The notes under the pieces are model-generated. The model was not told the DNA's origin and ran no database searches. It saw nothing but the letters and a program-made list of their open reading frames with translations. Positions 8,781-17,793 of a stretch of DNA of 64,000 nt are shown here, one piece after another. The DNA lies in the NCBI RefSeq assembly GCF_008923725.1, contig NZ_WBPF01000021.1:807016-871015 (forward strand), read 5' to 3'. Source of the stretch: Bacillus sp. CH140a_4T (lineage in GTDB: Bacteria; Bacillota; Bacilli; Bacillales; Bacillaceae_G). The translations under genes and the position numbers were made by a program. Position 1 is the stretch's first letter, and every line of letters begins with the position of its first letter.

Positions 8781-10190
8781 TTAGCTCACTAATCGTGTAA
8801 TTCGTTTCTTCTGCCATGAAAGCTTATAATATGCATACTGTAAGATTAAGCTGACAATAAATGCTGCTGGGTATCCAATCCATATCCCTTCTATGCCAAG
8901 ACTTGTATGGTAAGAAAGGTAATACGCTACAGGTACTTCAACTAGCCAAATTGATACGACGCCAATAACAGTTGGCCATAATACTGTACCGCTTGCTCGC
9001 ATTGTCGCACTAATAATTTGTGCATGACCGAAAATTAAATAACTCCATAACGTAATCATAACGAGGCTATGAGCAATTTCAATTGTTGTTTGACTCGTTA
9101 AAAATAGTGATAGAATGTCTCTTGAGAACAAGTAAATAAGAGATATTAGCACACCACCGATGACATAGTTCATTATAATTCCGGCCTTCACAACTTTCTG
9201 CAGTCGATCGAATTGATTTGCACCAATTGATTGTGCTGCAAAAATAGAAACTGTAATACCAAGGCTAACGGCTGGCATTTGTACATAACTTGCAACTTGG
9301 TTCACAACGCCATATGCCGCTGTTGCATCCGAACCGTAACGATTTACAAACGCGATTACCGCAATTTCAGATAATGAAACTAATATCATATTAATACTCG
9401 CTGGAATTCCGAGTCGTAGCAATAGCTTTAATAACTCCCCATCCATGCGAAGATATTTCCTTACCGTACTATCTAATTGTAGCGGGTGATTTTTCTTCTT
9501 TAAATACACTAACATAACAATAAACGTAATAACTGTAGATATAACAGAAGCATAGGCTGCTCCATATACATTTAATTTCGGAGCTCCTAACCAGCCAAAA
9601 ATAAGAATCGGTAATAAGATCATATTTAGCGTTGTACTTACAATTAAAAAGTAAAATGGCGTTTTAGAATCTCCTGTACCTCTCATAAACGTTGTGTATG
9701 CAAAATATAAAAATAAGACTGGCATTGATATAAATAAAATACGTGCATAATGTACACTTATTTCAATAATATTTTCTGGCGTTCCCATAAGGCGCATAAT
9801 ATCCATCGCAAAAATACTACCTACTATAGCTAACACCACTCCAATAATAAAAGTAAATGTCAGCGTCGTACCAACGATAGCTTTTAACCGATCTTCGTTT
9901 TTAGCACCAAACGCCTGACCAATTAAAATCGAACTACCTGAACCAATACCAATTACAAATGAAACGAGTAAGAAAAATAGCGGGAAGAATGCTGATATAG
10001 CCGCTAAATCATTCACTCCAAGCCATCTTCCTACTACTACCATACCGAATAATTGTCCAATTGATTGTAAGACATTACTTAATAGTAACGGTATTAAAAA
10101 CATGGACATCGATTTCCAAATTGGTTTACTCTCATTCTCTAGCTTATGTGACTCCGCACCTTCTTTATTGTTATCTGTAGGTGGTTTCAA
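8781..10190 (-). CDS. MATE family multidrug efflux transporter
   Basis: 469 residues with twelve hydrophobic segments in two homologous halves, typical of Na+/H+-coupled MATE exporters (early motif LLLSNVLQSIGQLFGMVVVG; GSGSSILIGQAFGA; second half ASINMILVSLSEIAVIAFVN and SIFAAQSIGAN). The reading frame begins at a TTG (10190) with AAAAGGAG nine bases upstream; the only nearby ATG (in the same leader) is out of frame and stops after eight codons, so TTG is preferred. A drug or cation substrate cannot be inferred. Confidence 0.9.
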   Translation of the reverse strand: MKPPTDNNKEGAESHKLENESKPIWKSMSMFLIPLLLSNVLQSIGQLFGMVVVGRWLGVNDLAAISAFFPLFFLLVSFVIGIGSGSSILIGQAFGAKNEDRLKAIVGTTLTFTFIIGVVLAIVGSIFAMDIMRLMGTPENIIEISVHYARILFISMPVLFLYFAYTTFMRGTGDSKTPFYFLIVSTTLNMILLPILIFGWLGAPKLNVYGAAYASVISTVITFIVMLVYLKKKNHPLQLDSTVRKYLRMDGELLKLLLRLGIPASINMILVSLSEIAVIAFVNRYGSDATAAYGVVNQVASYVQMPAVSLGITVSIFAAQSIGANQFDRLQKVVKAGIIMNYVIGGVLISLIYLFSRDILSLFLTSQTTIEIAHSLVMITLWSYLIFGHAQIISATMRASGTVLWPTVIGVVSIWLVEVPVAYYLSYHTSLGIEGIWIGYPAAFIVSLILQYAYYKLSWQKKRITRLVS

Positions 10191-10275
10191 ATTTCATTTC
10201 TCCTTTTATTAAACTTCTATCTCTTTGTATAGTTGTTATAATGATGTGCTTCTATTCATTTTCTTTTCCGTATTA

Positions 10276-11040
10276 TTATAACTTCACCCAATATTGGCTT
10301 CCATCAGCTGTTCTATCTAAAAAACCATATTCAATTAAATATCTTCTTAAAGTTACAAAATCCGGGTATACGCTTCCTATGACAGTATTTACTTCTTTTT
10401 CAGTGTACTTTTTATTACTATCAAACTTCGTCACTAAATGGCGTAATATAATTAATTTACGCTTTTGTTTTTTCGGAAATTTAGAAAGCGGTCCATCTAA
10501 TCCTTCTGTAAAATGTGTTTTTAATACTTCCTCATTTTCTTCTTCCGTAATATTGTAGCGATCATCTACCATCGTTGCGGTTCTATGAATGGGTACAAAT
10601 TTCGTTTGTATTTTTGATTTTTCTTCTGACAGTTCCATTAATGCTAAAAACACTTTCGCTTGTTTCATTTTCTCTCGAAGTGTAAATCGATGATTACGGA
10701 TGGTTGAAGTACTTCCGCCATCCAACTCTTTTACAATTTCTTTATCATTCAGCCCCATATGGAAAAACTGCACCATTTTTTTTTGCAAATCCGTTAAACC
10801 AGTGTACTTTTTATCAAGATTTAATAAATAATCAAACATAGACATATGTTCATTTTGCACATGCAATTGTACAAACTTCTCTGCTTCATATAAAACTTGA
10901 TTATCTTGATAAATAACACCCTTAATAAACGCTTCTCCACAAGCTAAACAAATATATTCCTCTGTTTCCGCTTCAAATACATACCCCTTCTTCAATTCCT
11001 CAACCGAAGCATCCCAAAACTTCTCTGAAATATCATTCAT
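10276..11040 (-). CDS. DUF2087 domain transcriptional regulator
   Basis: 254 residues from the ATG at 11040, which has GAAGGAGTG six bases upstream; upstream codons in the same frame are not preceded by a site. Residues 1-60 contain a CxxC (YICLACGEAF) and His pattern that could bind a metal. Residues about 85-140 form a LuxR-like HTH (GLTDLQKKMVQFFHMGLNDKEIVKEL, STIRNHRFTLREKM). The C-terminal DUF2087 domain has FPKKQKRKLIILRHLVTKF and YPDFVTLRRYLIEYGFLDR. It ends 86 bp before the MATE gene in the same direction, so it might control that exporter; that is inference. Confidence 0.85.
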   Translation of the reverse strand: MNDISEKFWDASVEELKKGYVFEAETEEYICLACGEAFIKGVIYQDNQVLYEAEKFVQLHVQNEHMSMFDYLLNLDKKYTGLTDLQKKMVQFFHMGLNDKEIVKELDGGSTSTIRNHRFTLREKMKQAKVFLALMELSEEKSKIQTKFVPIHRTATMVDDRYNITEEENEEVLKTHFTEGLDGPLSKFPKKQKRKLIILRHLVTKFDSNKKYTEKEVNTVIGSVYPDFVTLRRYLIEYGFLDRTADGSQYWVKL

Positions 11041-11303
11041 ACCAAACACTCCTTCAAAATGTTTACTTAAAAATAGACAAATTACAATAACGTTTGCTAT
11101 CACTCCATCATCTTAACACAACACAAATAAACATTTCAACGTTTCGTTTACCCATTTTACAAACTTTTATAAAAACGTCTATTAAAAAATCTTATAAAAG
11201 GATTTAAGGCAAAGAAAAACGAATGTATTTAATACATGAATGAAGATAGGATGTGAAACAAAACATGATGATTCTGCAAGATTCTTATTCAATTTTAACT
11301 ACA

Positions 11304-11335
11304 AAAAGGTATTTCCGTATATGGAAACACCTTTT
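11304..11335 (-). terminator. terminator of the small lipoprotein gene
   Basis: Stem AAAAGGTATTTCC/GGAAACACCTTTT with one A/C mismatch and a six-base loop; on the reverse strand it is followed by TTTTTGT. Its proximal arm overlaps the lipoprotein stop codon. Confidence 0.75.
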
Positions 11336-11495
11336 ACCCATTATATATTCTATTTATAAACTCGACTAAAGCCTTACTTACCTGTACGAATATATGCTTT
11401 CGGTTTCCACCCTCAACAAATTTACTAGTACAACTACCCATAATCATCATACAACTAATTATGACTAGCGCTAACTTTCTATTCTTGTAAGTCAC
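11334..11495 (-). CDS. Small predicted lipoprotein (53 residues)
   Basis: A GTG start at 11495 has GGAGAGG six bases upstream, and the frame runs 53 codons to a TAA inside a good terminator. The product has a textbook lipoprotein signal: basic start MTYKNRK, hydrophobic core LALVIISCMMI, and lipobox MGSC with the cysteine at residue 22. The mature peptide is only about 32 residues, basic, with an amphipathic end (SKALVEFINRIY). No family recognised. Ribosome site, signal peptide and terminator together make a chance frame unlikely. Confidence 0.7.
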   Translation of the reverse strand: MTYKNRKLALVIISCMMIMGSCTSKFVEGGNRKHIFVQVSKALVEFINRIYNG

Positions 11496-11668
11496 TTCTT
11501 ACCTCTCCACTATTACAAAATTCCATTTAAATTTATCCCATCAAGAAATTTTACAGGAATAATAAACCGAAAAAGAATCCATTTCACGTCATTTTTATTA
11601 CATTATTTATCATTATTTTTTTCGTTTCGCTATTCTCCCAAAATGAAAATTCTATTTTTTTCACTCTC

Positions 11669-11974
11669 ATGATGCTGTTAAATATCGTGAACCTTTCTTC
11701 ATTCTATTTTTCTCACTACTACGTAAGGGAATCCTCTCTTGTTGTAAAACATGGTTTTGTATTTCATACTGAAATTCCATTTGAAGATATTCGTCACGTT
11801 AAATACTCTGGTAAAACACTTCGCTCTGAAAAGTGGACTAGACAGCAATTAGAAATCCATTACAATTTATTTGATTCTATGACAACTTTCGTACCTCAAG
11901 AAGAAGAAAAGTTCATTTCACTCTTAAAAGAAAACTGTCCACATATGAAAGTAATGAATCGAACACCCCACTAA
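11669..11974 (+). CDS. Small PH-domain-like membrane protein, 5' end probably damaged
   Basis: 101 residues from the first ATG. The part from LVVKHGFVFHTEIPFEDIRHVKYSGK onward resembles a bacterial PH fold. This ATG has no ribosome site and lies inside a hydrophobic helix, so it is unlikely to be the true start. The same frame stays open back to 11531 and encodes a basic segment (YRNNKPKKNPFH) and another hydrophobic helix, the normal N-terminus for such two-helix proteins, but contains no ATG, GTG or TTG. The codon ATC at 11540 (ATC AAG AAA TTT) looks like a lost ATG. It may be a pseudogene or use a non-standard start. Confidence 0.5.
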   Translation: MMLLNIVNLSSFYFSHYYVRESSLVVKHGFVFHTEIPFEDIRHVKYSGKTLRSEKWTRQQLEIHYNLFDSMTTFVPQEEEKFISLLKENCPHMKVMNRTPH

Positions 11975-12098
11975 TATTCATAGCCGGGTAACGTTATAAT
12001 TAAGGCTCGTCAATACATTTACTAATTTTTATCATAATGTCCATACCCCTACCTTTCTATCACATACATTGTTAATAATAATGAAAGGAGGAACCGCA

Positions 12099-12719
12099 AT
12101 GGAAAATACAAATAGCAAACCGTTTGTAAACATTGAGGAAGGCGTATTTACCTCTCAAAAACTTCAAGTGGCTATGGACCAAGCTTTTCGAGTTCCTATA
12201 TTTTTAAGCACTGTAAATACACTGAATCAACTACAACAGCAATTTTTAGACAGACTCATTTTCGAACTTGAGCAAGCTCTTCTTTTTCCTCGTACAATTC
12301 CACGAAGCGATCAATATCCTGAATCACCTTTAACAAGCATTAGAAGAATGATTTTATCTAGTTATGGACTCGTAGCTATAAATTTCCAGCGTTTTTTCGT
12401 ACAAGGCATGAAAACAAATGTAGGTCCATTTTCACCGGACACACCATTTTGGGAAGGAACTCCTTTTTCTCAAATCGAACCAGCTATGGGGTATCAATAT
12501 GGACTTCCCCTCTTACTAATTCGTGAAACGGGAACAGATATAAATAGAGGGATTTGGCAAATAGGAAATGCACCATTCTTAATTTTAGACTGGAATTCCG
12601 ACACACAATCTATCGATTCATTTTTTAGTAGTGTTTCTTGGAGACAATTTTTTGCGAATTGGACTGCTCATGTGAGAAATGGATACTATCTACAAACAGA
12701 ACCCGCGTTTAAATATTAA
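12099..12719 (+). CDS. Nucleoside 2-deoxyribosyltransferase/TIR-like fold protein
   Basis: 206 residues from the ATG preceded by AAAGGAGG; an upstream in-frame ATG at 12081 overlaps that site. The arrangement fits the NDT/TIR-like nucleotide-hydrolase fold: beta strand IFLSTVN (35-40), helix, FPRTIPRSDQYPESPL (63-78), IRRMILSSYGLVAINF (81-96), and SQIEPAMGYQYGLPLLLIRE (124-143) with Glu127 in the place of the catalytic glutamate of such enzymes. No partner domain is attached and no signal or membrane segment is seen. Related proteins cleave N-glycosidic bonds of nucleosides or NAD. Function here is unproven; assignment is from motif memory. Confidence 0.55.
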   Translation: MENTNSKPFVNIEEGVFTSQKLQVAMDQAFRVPIFLSTVNTLNQLQQQFLDRLIFELEQALLFPRTIPRSDQYPESPLTSIRRMILSSYGLVAINFQRFFVQGMKTNVGPFSPDTPFWEGTPFSQIEPAMGYQYGLPLLLIRETGTDINRGIWQIGNAPFLILDWNSDTQSIDSFFSSVSWRQFFANWTAHVRNGYYLQTEPAFKY

Positions 12720-12856
12720 TCGCTTACTTTAGCTAACTTATTTCTAATTTAGGCTATTTTTATTCAAACGATACGAACATACACTATTTCTAAAAAGTGG
12801 ATTGCTATCCTTTAAATGCAGTTAATTTCTCACAAAGAATTAAACATGAATATCAA

Positions 12857-12894
12857 AAAAGCCAAGATTCTAAAACAAAGAACCTTGGCTTTTT
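12857..12894. terminator. terminator of fumC
   Basis: AAAAGCCAAG(AT)TC/GA(A)CCTTGGCTTTTT hairpin just beyond the fumC stop; T-runs on both strands. Confidence 0.85.
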
Positions 12895-12897
12895 CTA

Positions 12898-14286
12898 TTA
12901 CTCTTTCGGAGCAATCATTTTTTTCGGATCTACAATTTCATCAAATTGCTCTTCTGTTAGTAGTCCAGATTGCAGTGCTGCTTCTTTTAGCGTTAATCCA
13001 TCTTTATGAGCATGCTTCGCAATTTTCGCTGCATTTTCATATCCGATATGCGGGTTTAATGCTGTAACAAGCATTAATGAACGATTCACATTCTCTTTAA
13101 TTACTTCTTCATCTGCTTCAATACCAATTGCACAATTATCATTAAATGAAACAATTGCATCTGCTAATAAGTGAGCAGATTGTAAGAAGTTATATGCAAT
13201 AACAGGTTTAAATACGTTTAACTCAAAATTACCTTGGCTCGCAGCAAATCCGATTGTTGCGTCATTTCCCATCACTTGCGCAACAACCATCGTTAACGCT
13301 TCACTTTGCGTTGGATTTACTTTACCTGGCATAATAGAGCTTCCTGGCTCATTTGCTGGAATAATAATTTCTCCTAGACCACTACGCGGACCGCTGGCTA
13401 GCCAGCGCACATCGTTAGCGATTTTCATTAAATCCGCTGCTAATGCTTTTAATGCACCATGCGTATATACAACTTCATCATGGCTCGTTAATGCGTGGAA
13501 TTTATTTGGTGCAGAAATAAATTGCTTACATGTAAATTGGCTAATTTCCTCTGACACCATCTCACCAAATTTAGGATGAGCATTAATACCTGTTCCAACT
13601 GCAGTACCACCAATTGCTAACTCTTTCATATATGTATTGCTCTCTGCAACCATACGCTCTGTTTTTTCAAGCATACGGTGCCACCCGCTAATTTCTTGTC
13701 CTAATGTTAACGGTGTTGCATCTTGTAAGTGTGTACGACCAATTTTTATAATATGTTCAAATGCAGTTACTTTTTCTGCTAATGTTTCTTTTAATTTCGT
13801 AATTGCTGGTAATACGTGATTTTCTACTGCAATTACACATGCTACATGAAGCGCCGTTGGAAATGTATCATTTGAACTTTGAGACATGTTTACATCATCG
13901 TTCGGATGAATATGTACGTCAGATCCCTTCTCTTTCAAAATTTGATTCCCTCGATTTGCAATTACTTCATTCACATTCATGTTTGACTGTGTACCGCTAC
14001 CCGTTTGCCATACGACAAGTGGAAAATGTTCATTCCATTTGCCTGCAATCACTTCGTCAGCTGCTGCCACAATTGCTTCTGCTTTTTCTTCCGATAGCTT
14101 TCCTAATTTTTGATTGCTAAGTGCTGCACTCTTCTTTAAAATTGCAAACGCTTTTACAATTTCAAGCGGCATTTGCTCTGTTCCAATCGGGAAGTTTTCT
14201 TTACTACGTTGCGTTTGTGCTGCCCATAATTTATCAGCTGGAACTTTTATTTCTCCTATTGTATCTCTTTCAATTCTGTACTCCAT
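12898..14286 (-). CDS. fumC: Fumarate hydratase class II
   Basis: 462 residues, the standard length. TCA-cycle enzyme interconverting fumarate and L-malate, an iron-independent homotetramer. Visible signatures: [27 protein letters not shown] (active-site His) and the fumarase/aspartase loop [13 protein letters not shown] carrying the catalytic serine. A GGGGATG site precedes the ATG. It is called citG in B. subtilis. Transcribed alone between two terminators. Confidence 0.97.
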   Translation of the reverse strand: MEYRIERDTIGEIKVPADKLWAAQTQRSKENFPIGTEQMPLEIVKAFAILKKSAALSNQKLGKLSEEKAEAIVAAADEVIAGKWNEHFPLVVWQTGSGTQSNMNVNEVIANRGNQILKEKGSDVHIHPNDDVNMSQSSNDTFPTALHVACVIAVENHVLPAITKLKETLAEKVTAFEHIIKIGRTHLQDATPLTLGQEISGWHRMLEKTERMVAESNTYMKELAIGGTAVGTGINAHPKFGEMVSEEISQFTCKQFISAPNKFHALTSHDEVVYTHGALKALAADLMKIANDVRWLASGPRSGLGEIIIPANEPGSSIMPGKVNPTQSEALTMVVAQVMGNDATIGFAASQGNFELNVFKPVIAYNFLQSAHLLADAIVSFNDNCAIGIEADEEVIKENVNRSLMLVTALNPHIGYENAAKIAKHAHKDGLTLKEAALQSGLLTEEQFDEIVDPKKMIAPKE

Positions 14287-14376
14287 TTTTTCATCCCCTT
14301 GAAAATAAAATACCTACATTTCTTATATTAACAGACTTTTACCCAGATGATAAGAATTCTCACTCGTATATATAAA

Positions 14377-14411
14377 AAAAATACCTCCTGCCATCGCAGA
14401 AGGTATTTTTT
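14377..14411 (-). terminator. terminator of nhaC
   Basis: AAAAATACCTCCTGC/GCAGAAGGTATTTTT hairpin with one mismatch and loop CATC; it overlaps the nhaC stop. Confidence 0.85.
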
Positions 14412-15813
14412 ATGATGCTTGCTTTCCTTTTTCAACGTCATCTACATACCAGATGAATTTGCCTGTATATCCGTAAATAACCGCCAAAATTAATGAAACA
14501 AAGCTTAACCACATAAACGGAACGTATGAGAACGTTGCTACACCTAAAATACCAGCCATAAAAATACCATTATCAGACCACGGAACCATACCAGAAGTTA
14601 ACGTTCCACCTACTTCTGAGTTACGTGCTAATACACGGCGGTCTATTTTTAATTTATCATAGCTATCTTCCATAATTTTCGGTGTTAAAATTAGTGATAC
14701 GTACATCGCACAACCAAATATATTCGCTAAGAATGCAACGATTAATGTAGACAATGTTACATTACCTGCAGAATTTAATTTCTTCTCAAATTTTGATACG
14801 ATTACTTTTAAAACACCCAGTTTTTCAAGTAATCCACCAAATCCTAAACCGAAAATAATAACGGCTACAGATCCAAGCATACCGTTAATTCCACCACGGT
14901 TTAATAACTTGTCAACAAATTCAACACCAGATTGAATTGAGAATCCGTTATACGCTGTTCCAATCGCCTCTCCAAAGTTCATTCCTTGGAAAAGAGTTGC
15001 CCAAATTGCACCAATTAAAGCTCCCATTGCAATTGTTGGCATAGATGGTTTCTTCATCGCTAATAGTGCGATAACAATGACCGCCGGAACAAGCATCCAT
15101 ATTTTAATATCAAATTCCTTTAATAAAGCTTCTTTTAAAAACTCTACTCGGTTCAAATCTACATTATCGCCGCCATACATCCAACCAGCCACAGTAAACA
15201 TAATGCTAGTAATAATATAAGCCGGAACATCTAATACGAGCATAGCTCGAACGTGAGCAATAACATCTACTTTCGCCATAGAAGCTGCAAGAACTGTACT
15301 ATCAGAAAGTGGTGATAATTTGTCGCCGAAATAAGCTCCTGAAAGAACTGCACCAGCAACAAGCGGAAGTGGTAATCCAAGTCCCTCACCAATTGCCATC
15401 ATAGCAATACCTGCTGTTCCTACTGTTCCCCATGATGTTCCTGTTGCGATAGAAGTTATCGAACAAATAATTAATGTTGCTAATAGGAAGATGCTAGGGT
15501 GAATAAACTCTAATCCATAATAGATTAATGTTGGTACTACGCCACCAGCAATCCATGTTCCAATTAAAGCACCTACTGCAACTAAAATCAGTATTGCTTC
15601 TAATCCGTTAGAAATCCCTTTCGTAATTGCATCTTGCAATTCTTGATAACGAAATCCTAATCTTAATCCAAGCGCAATTACTAAAAACCATGAAATAAAT
15701 AGCGCTAATTGAATTGGGAGATCAAAAATCGTTTGGAAGGAAAAGACAACAGCAAGAAATAGTAATAAAAGAACTATGATTTCTAGCATCGATGGTAATC
15801 TTACACTTTTCAT
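14410..15813 (-). CDS. nhaC: Na+/H+ antiporter NhaC
   Basis: 467 residues from the ATG at 15813 (AAGGAGAG six bases upstream); the frame extends 25 codons further without a site. About eleven to twelve transmembrane helices. NhaC-family motifs are clear: GTSWGTVGTAGIAMMAIGEG, SGAYFGDKLSPLSDSTVLA and a C-terminal SGMVPWSDNGIFMAGILGV. It exchanges internal sodium for protons, or malate/lactate with sodium in the MleN subgroup. Placement next to fumC would suit a malate-lactate antiporter, but sequence alone does not decide this. Confidence 0.88.
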   Translation of the reverse strand: MKSVRLPSMLEIIVLLLLFLAVVFSFQTIFDLPIQLALFISWFLVIALGLRLGFRYQELQDAITKGISNGLEAILILVAVGALIGTWIAGGVVPTLIYYGLEFIHPSIFLLATLIICSITSIATGTSWGTVGTAGIAMMAIGEGLGLPLPLVAGAVLSGAYFGDKLSPLSDSTVLAASMAKVDVIAHVRAMLVLDVPAYIITSIMFTVAGWMYGGDNVDLNRVEFLKEALLKEFDIKIWMLVPAVIVIALLAMKKPSMPTIAMGALIGAIWATLFQGMNFGEAIGTAYNGFSIQSGVEFVDKLLNRGGINGMLGSVAVIIFGLGFGGLLEKLGVLKVIVSKFEKKLNSAGNVTLSTLIVAFLANIFGCAMYVSLILTPKIMEDSYDKLKIDRRVLARNSEVGGTLTSGMVPWSDNGIFMAGILGVATFSYVPFMWLSFVSLILAVIYGYTGKFIWYVDDVEKGKQAS

Positions 15814-16100
15814 TTTTTCTCTCCTTACAAGTCGATAACATGACGTATGTCGTCTTACATGTATGTAATATACAATTAGCGAAGACAAAACAAAATTTTC
15901 ATATTATTTCGATTTATTTTTCCAGTATAATATAACACCTTTTCTATTGTAAAAGTAGATGTTACTTTTCGCAATGGAAAATATAAAAAATGTTACATTT
16001 TTATATAAAACAATCCAAGAATAACTTTTTTAATATTTGCCACTACAAAACTTTTTACTATTATCCTCACCTTTTAAAGAGTACCATTTTTCTCCACAAA
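15814..16100. other. Intergenic region upstream of nhaC
   Basis: About 285 bp of AT-rich DNA containing the nhaC promoter. Near 15842-15875 there are overlapping short inverted repeats (GACGTATGTCGTC, TACATGTATGTA) in the leader. No gene seen. Confidence 0.4.
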
Positions 16101-16102
16101 AA

Positions 16103-16130
16103 AGCACACATCATTAAAATGATGCATGCT
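16103..16130 (-). terminator. terminator of the methyltransferase gene
   Basis: AGCA..CATCATT/AATGATG..TGCT imperfect hairpin, followed on the reverse strand by TTTTTTG. Confidence 0.65.
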
Positions 16131-16136
16131 CCACTT

Positions 16137-16796
16137 TTATTTATACATATTTTGTATTTCCTCTTTATTTTTAAGGATCTCCACAAACTTATCGCTACAA
16201 CCTTTCGGAAACAATACTCCGAGTCCATATGAATGTTCAAACTGAAAATGAGGGTACTTCGCTTTGACCTCATCCCAAAATTTATACACGCCGAAGTTTC
16301 GATCTTTCACCTCAATATCATGAAATAAAACAATACCGTTATTCGCAAGTTTCGGTAACCATGTTTTATAATCATGAGAAACTGCTTCATACGTATGATA
16401 ACCATCAATATGCAACAAATTTATCGTTCCATCTTGAAACTGATCCACAGCCTCGTCAAAAGTAGACCGAATTAAATTACCTATATGAGGGTAACTCATG
16501 TCCGTGTATTTACTCACTATTTGAAAAACACCTTCTCCATATGGACCTGTATGCTCATCCCCTGCCCAAGTATCTACAGCAAAGCATTTTGTAGATAATC
16601 CTCCATCTTTTACCCCTTGGCAAAAACTGAAAAAAGAAGCTCCTAAATGTGTACCTAACTCAACTAATATTTCTGGCTTTTCAAATCGTACTAAATCATA
16701 AGCAAAGTTTAAATGTCCCACCCACGCAGAATTCATTCGAATATATGGACTATATTGATCAAATTCAAATGTTGGTTTATGAGTAACCCAGCTCAT
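16137..16796 (-). CDS. Class I SAM-dependent methyltransferase (Methyltransf_24 type)
   Basis: 219 residues from the ATG at 16796, with AAGGAG upstream. Motif I is VELGTHLGASFFSF (about residues 45-58); later LLHIDGYHTYEAVSHDYKTWLPKL and GGIVLFHDI-like NNGIVLFHDIEV match the metal-dependent Methyltransf_24 group often attached to glycan or cephalosporin-hydroxylase-type pathways. There is no neighbouring glycosyltransferase, so the substrate is open. Its promoter region near 16855-16880 holds AATCATAATTACAATGAT, loosely like a Zur/Fur-type box. Confidence 0.8.
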   Translation of the reverse strand: MSWVTHKPTFEFDQYSPYIRMNSAWVGHLNFAYDLVRFEKPEILVELGTHLGASFFSFCQGVKDGGLSTKCFAVDTWAGDEHTGPYGEGVFQIVSKYTDMSYPHIGNLIRSTFDEAVDQFQDGTINLLHIDGYHTYEAVSHDYKTWLPKLANNGIVLFHDIEVKDRNFGVYKFWDEVKAKYPHFQFEHSYGLGVLFPKGCSDKFVEILKNKEEIQNMYK

Positions 16797-16907
16797 CACA
16801 TTTCTCCTTCTACACATATTTTTAACAAACCAAATTACTCTTATCTTTATTTTTTTATCATTGTAATTATGATTTTATTTCACAAAAAAATGAAGAATTA
16901 ACTTTTC

Positions 16908-17780
16908 TCATTGAGGTAAAGCATCGTATACATATGGGTCTGTAGGCTTATTGATTTTCTCTACTTTGCTTACTTTTACAAGTGGAAATAGTGTTCCTTT
17001 ATATGTCGTTTCGTCCAACAAACCTGTTATTTTCACCCATGTTTCCGGTGGGAGCTTTTTTACGTTTTCCCCTGCAACAATCATCCCCCAGACTGATGCA
17101 TCCGCAATACAACAAGTTATGCCGTATCGCGCCACTACCACTTTATCCCCCGTCACATCCTTATCATTATATATGAACCCTGAGAATGTAATTTCTTTCC
17201 CTTTAAACCCTTTTACATCTTGGCCAATTATACTCATTGTTTGAACATAATCCTTATCCTCTACTTGTATTTTTCGTTGTCCTAACATACTTTTTTCTAA
17301 TTGCTCTTCCACTTGATCTGTCACTTTTAAATTCGAGGTTTTATCTTGTTCTTGCCAATCAGGATTTACCTGTATTCCCTCTTTTTCGTTCTTTTCTATA
17401 CTTCTCGCCTGTACACTTTGATTCATCCCCCTTTTTCCGGCTAAACTTCCGTCAATTGTTACACCTCCAAATAGAAAAGCACTAATAATTGGAACAACAA
17501 ATAAAACATATACAAAGAAACTTTTCATCCCTGATTTTAATGCTGTATGATGCTTACAACAATTACAATCATCCTGTTTTTCTCTCCCATCTCCCCAAAC
17601 TTGTAACGAACCAAGAAGTAAAATTACTACAAAAGCGATATACGTAAATTTAATCATTTTTGGAGCGATAAAATTATAAATATTCCCTGTTACAAGTAGT
17701 TTAAATAAAAGCATTGCTAAACCAATTAAAATAATGCCACGAATATAGCGATGATAGGCCTTCTGTTCCTTTTTCCCCAC
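16908..17780 (-). CDS. ycgQ: TIGR03943 family (YcgQ-like) membrane protein
   Basis: 290 residues. Two N-terminal helices (IILIGLAMLLFKLLVTG, IAFVVILLLGSLQVWG), a cysteine/histidine cluster DDCNCCKHH that could bind a metal, a third helix, then a large extracytoplasmic DUF1980 domain with GKEITFSGFIYND and VARYGITCCIADASVWGM. In B. subtilis the homologous ycgR-ycgQ pair is controlled by the zinc repressor Zur. Here it follows the ycgR-like gene by 13 bp and both diverge from a CobW GTPase gene preceded by Zur-like boxes. A role in zinc acquisition or allocation is inferred. Confidence 0.85.
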   Translation of the reverse strand: MGKKEQKAYHRYIRGIILIGLAMLLFKLLVTGNIYNFIAPKMIKFTYIAFVVILLLGSLQVWGDGREKQDDCNCCKHHTALKSGMKSFFVYVLFVVPIISAFLFGGVTIDGSLAGKRGMNQSVQARSIEKNEKEGIQVNPDWQEQDKTSNLKVTDQVEEQLEKSMLGQRKIQVEDKDYVQTMSIIGQDVKGFKGKEITFSGFIYNDKDVTGDKVVVARYGITCCIADASVWGMIVAGENVKKLPPETWVKITGLLDETTYKGTLFPLVKVSKVEKINKPTDPYVYDALPQ

Positions 17781-17793
17781 TGTTTCTCACCTC

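Noticed and set aside
12797-13067. Overlapping forward frames at the fumC 3' end
   Set aside because: They span the fumC terminator and have no ribosome site.
16103-16130. Possible small RNA hairpin
   Set aside because: Position and T-run fit an ordinary terminator of the methyltransferase gene.
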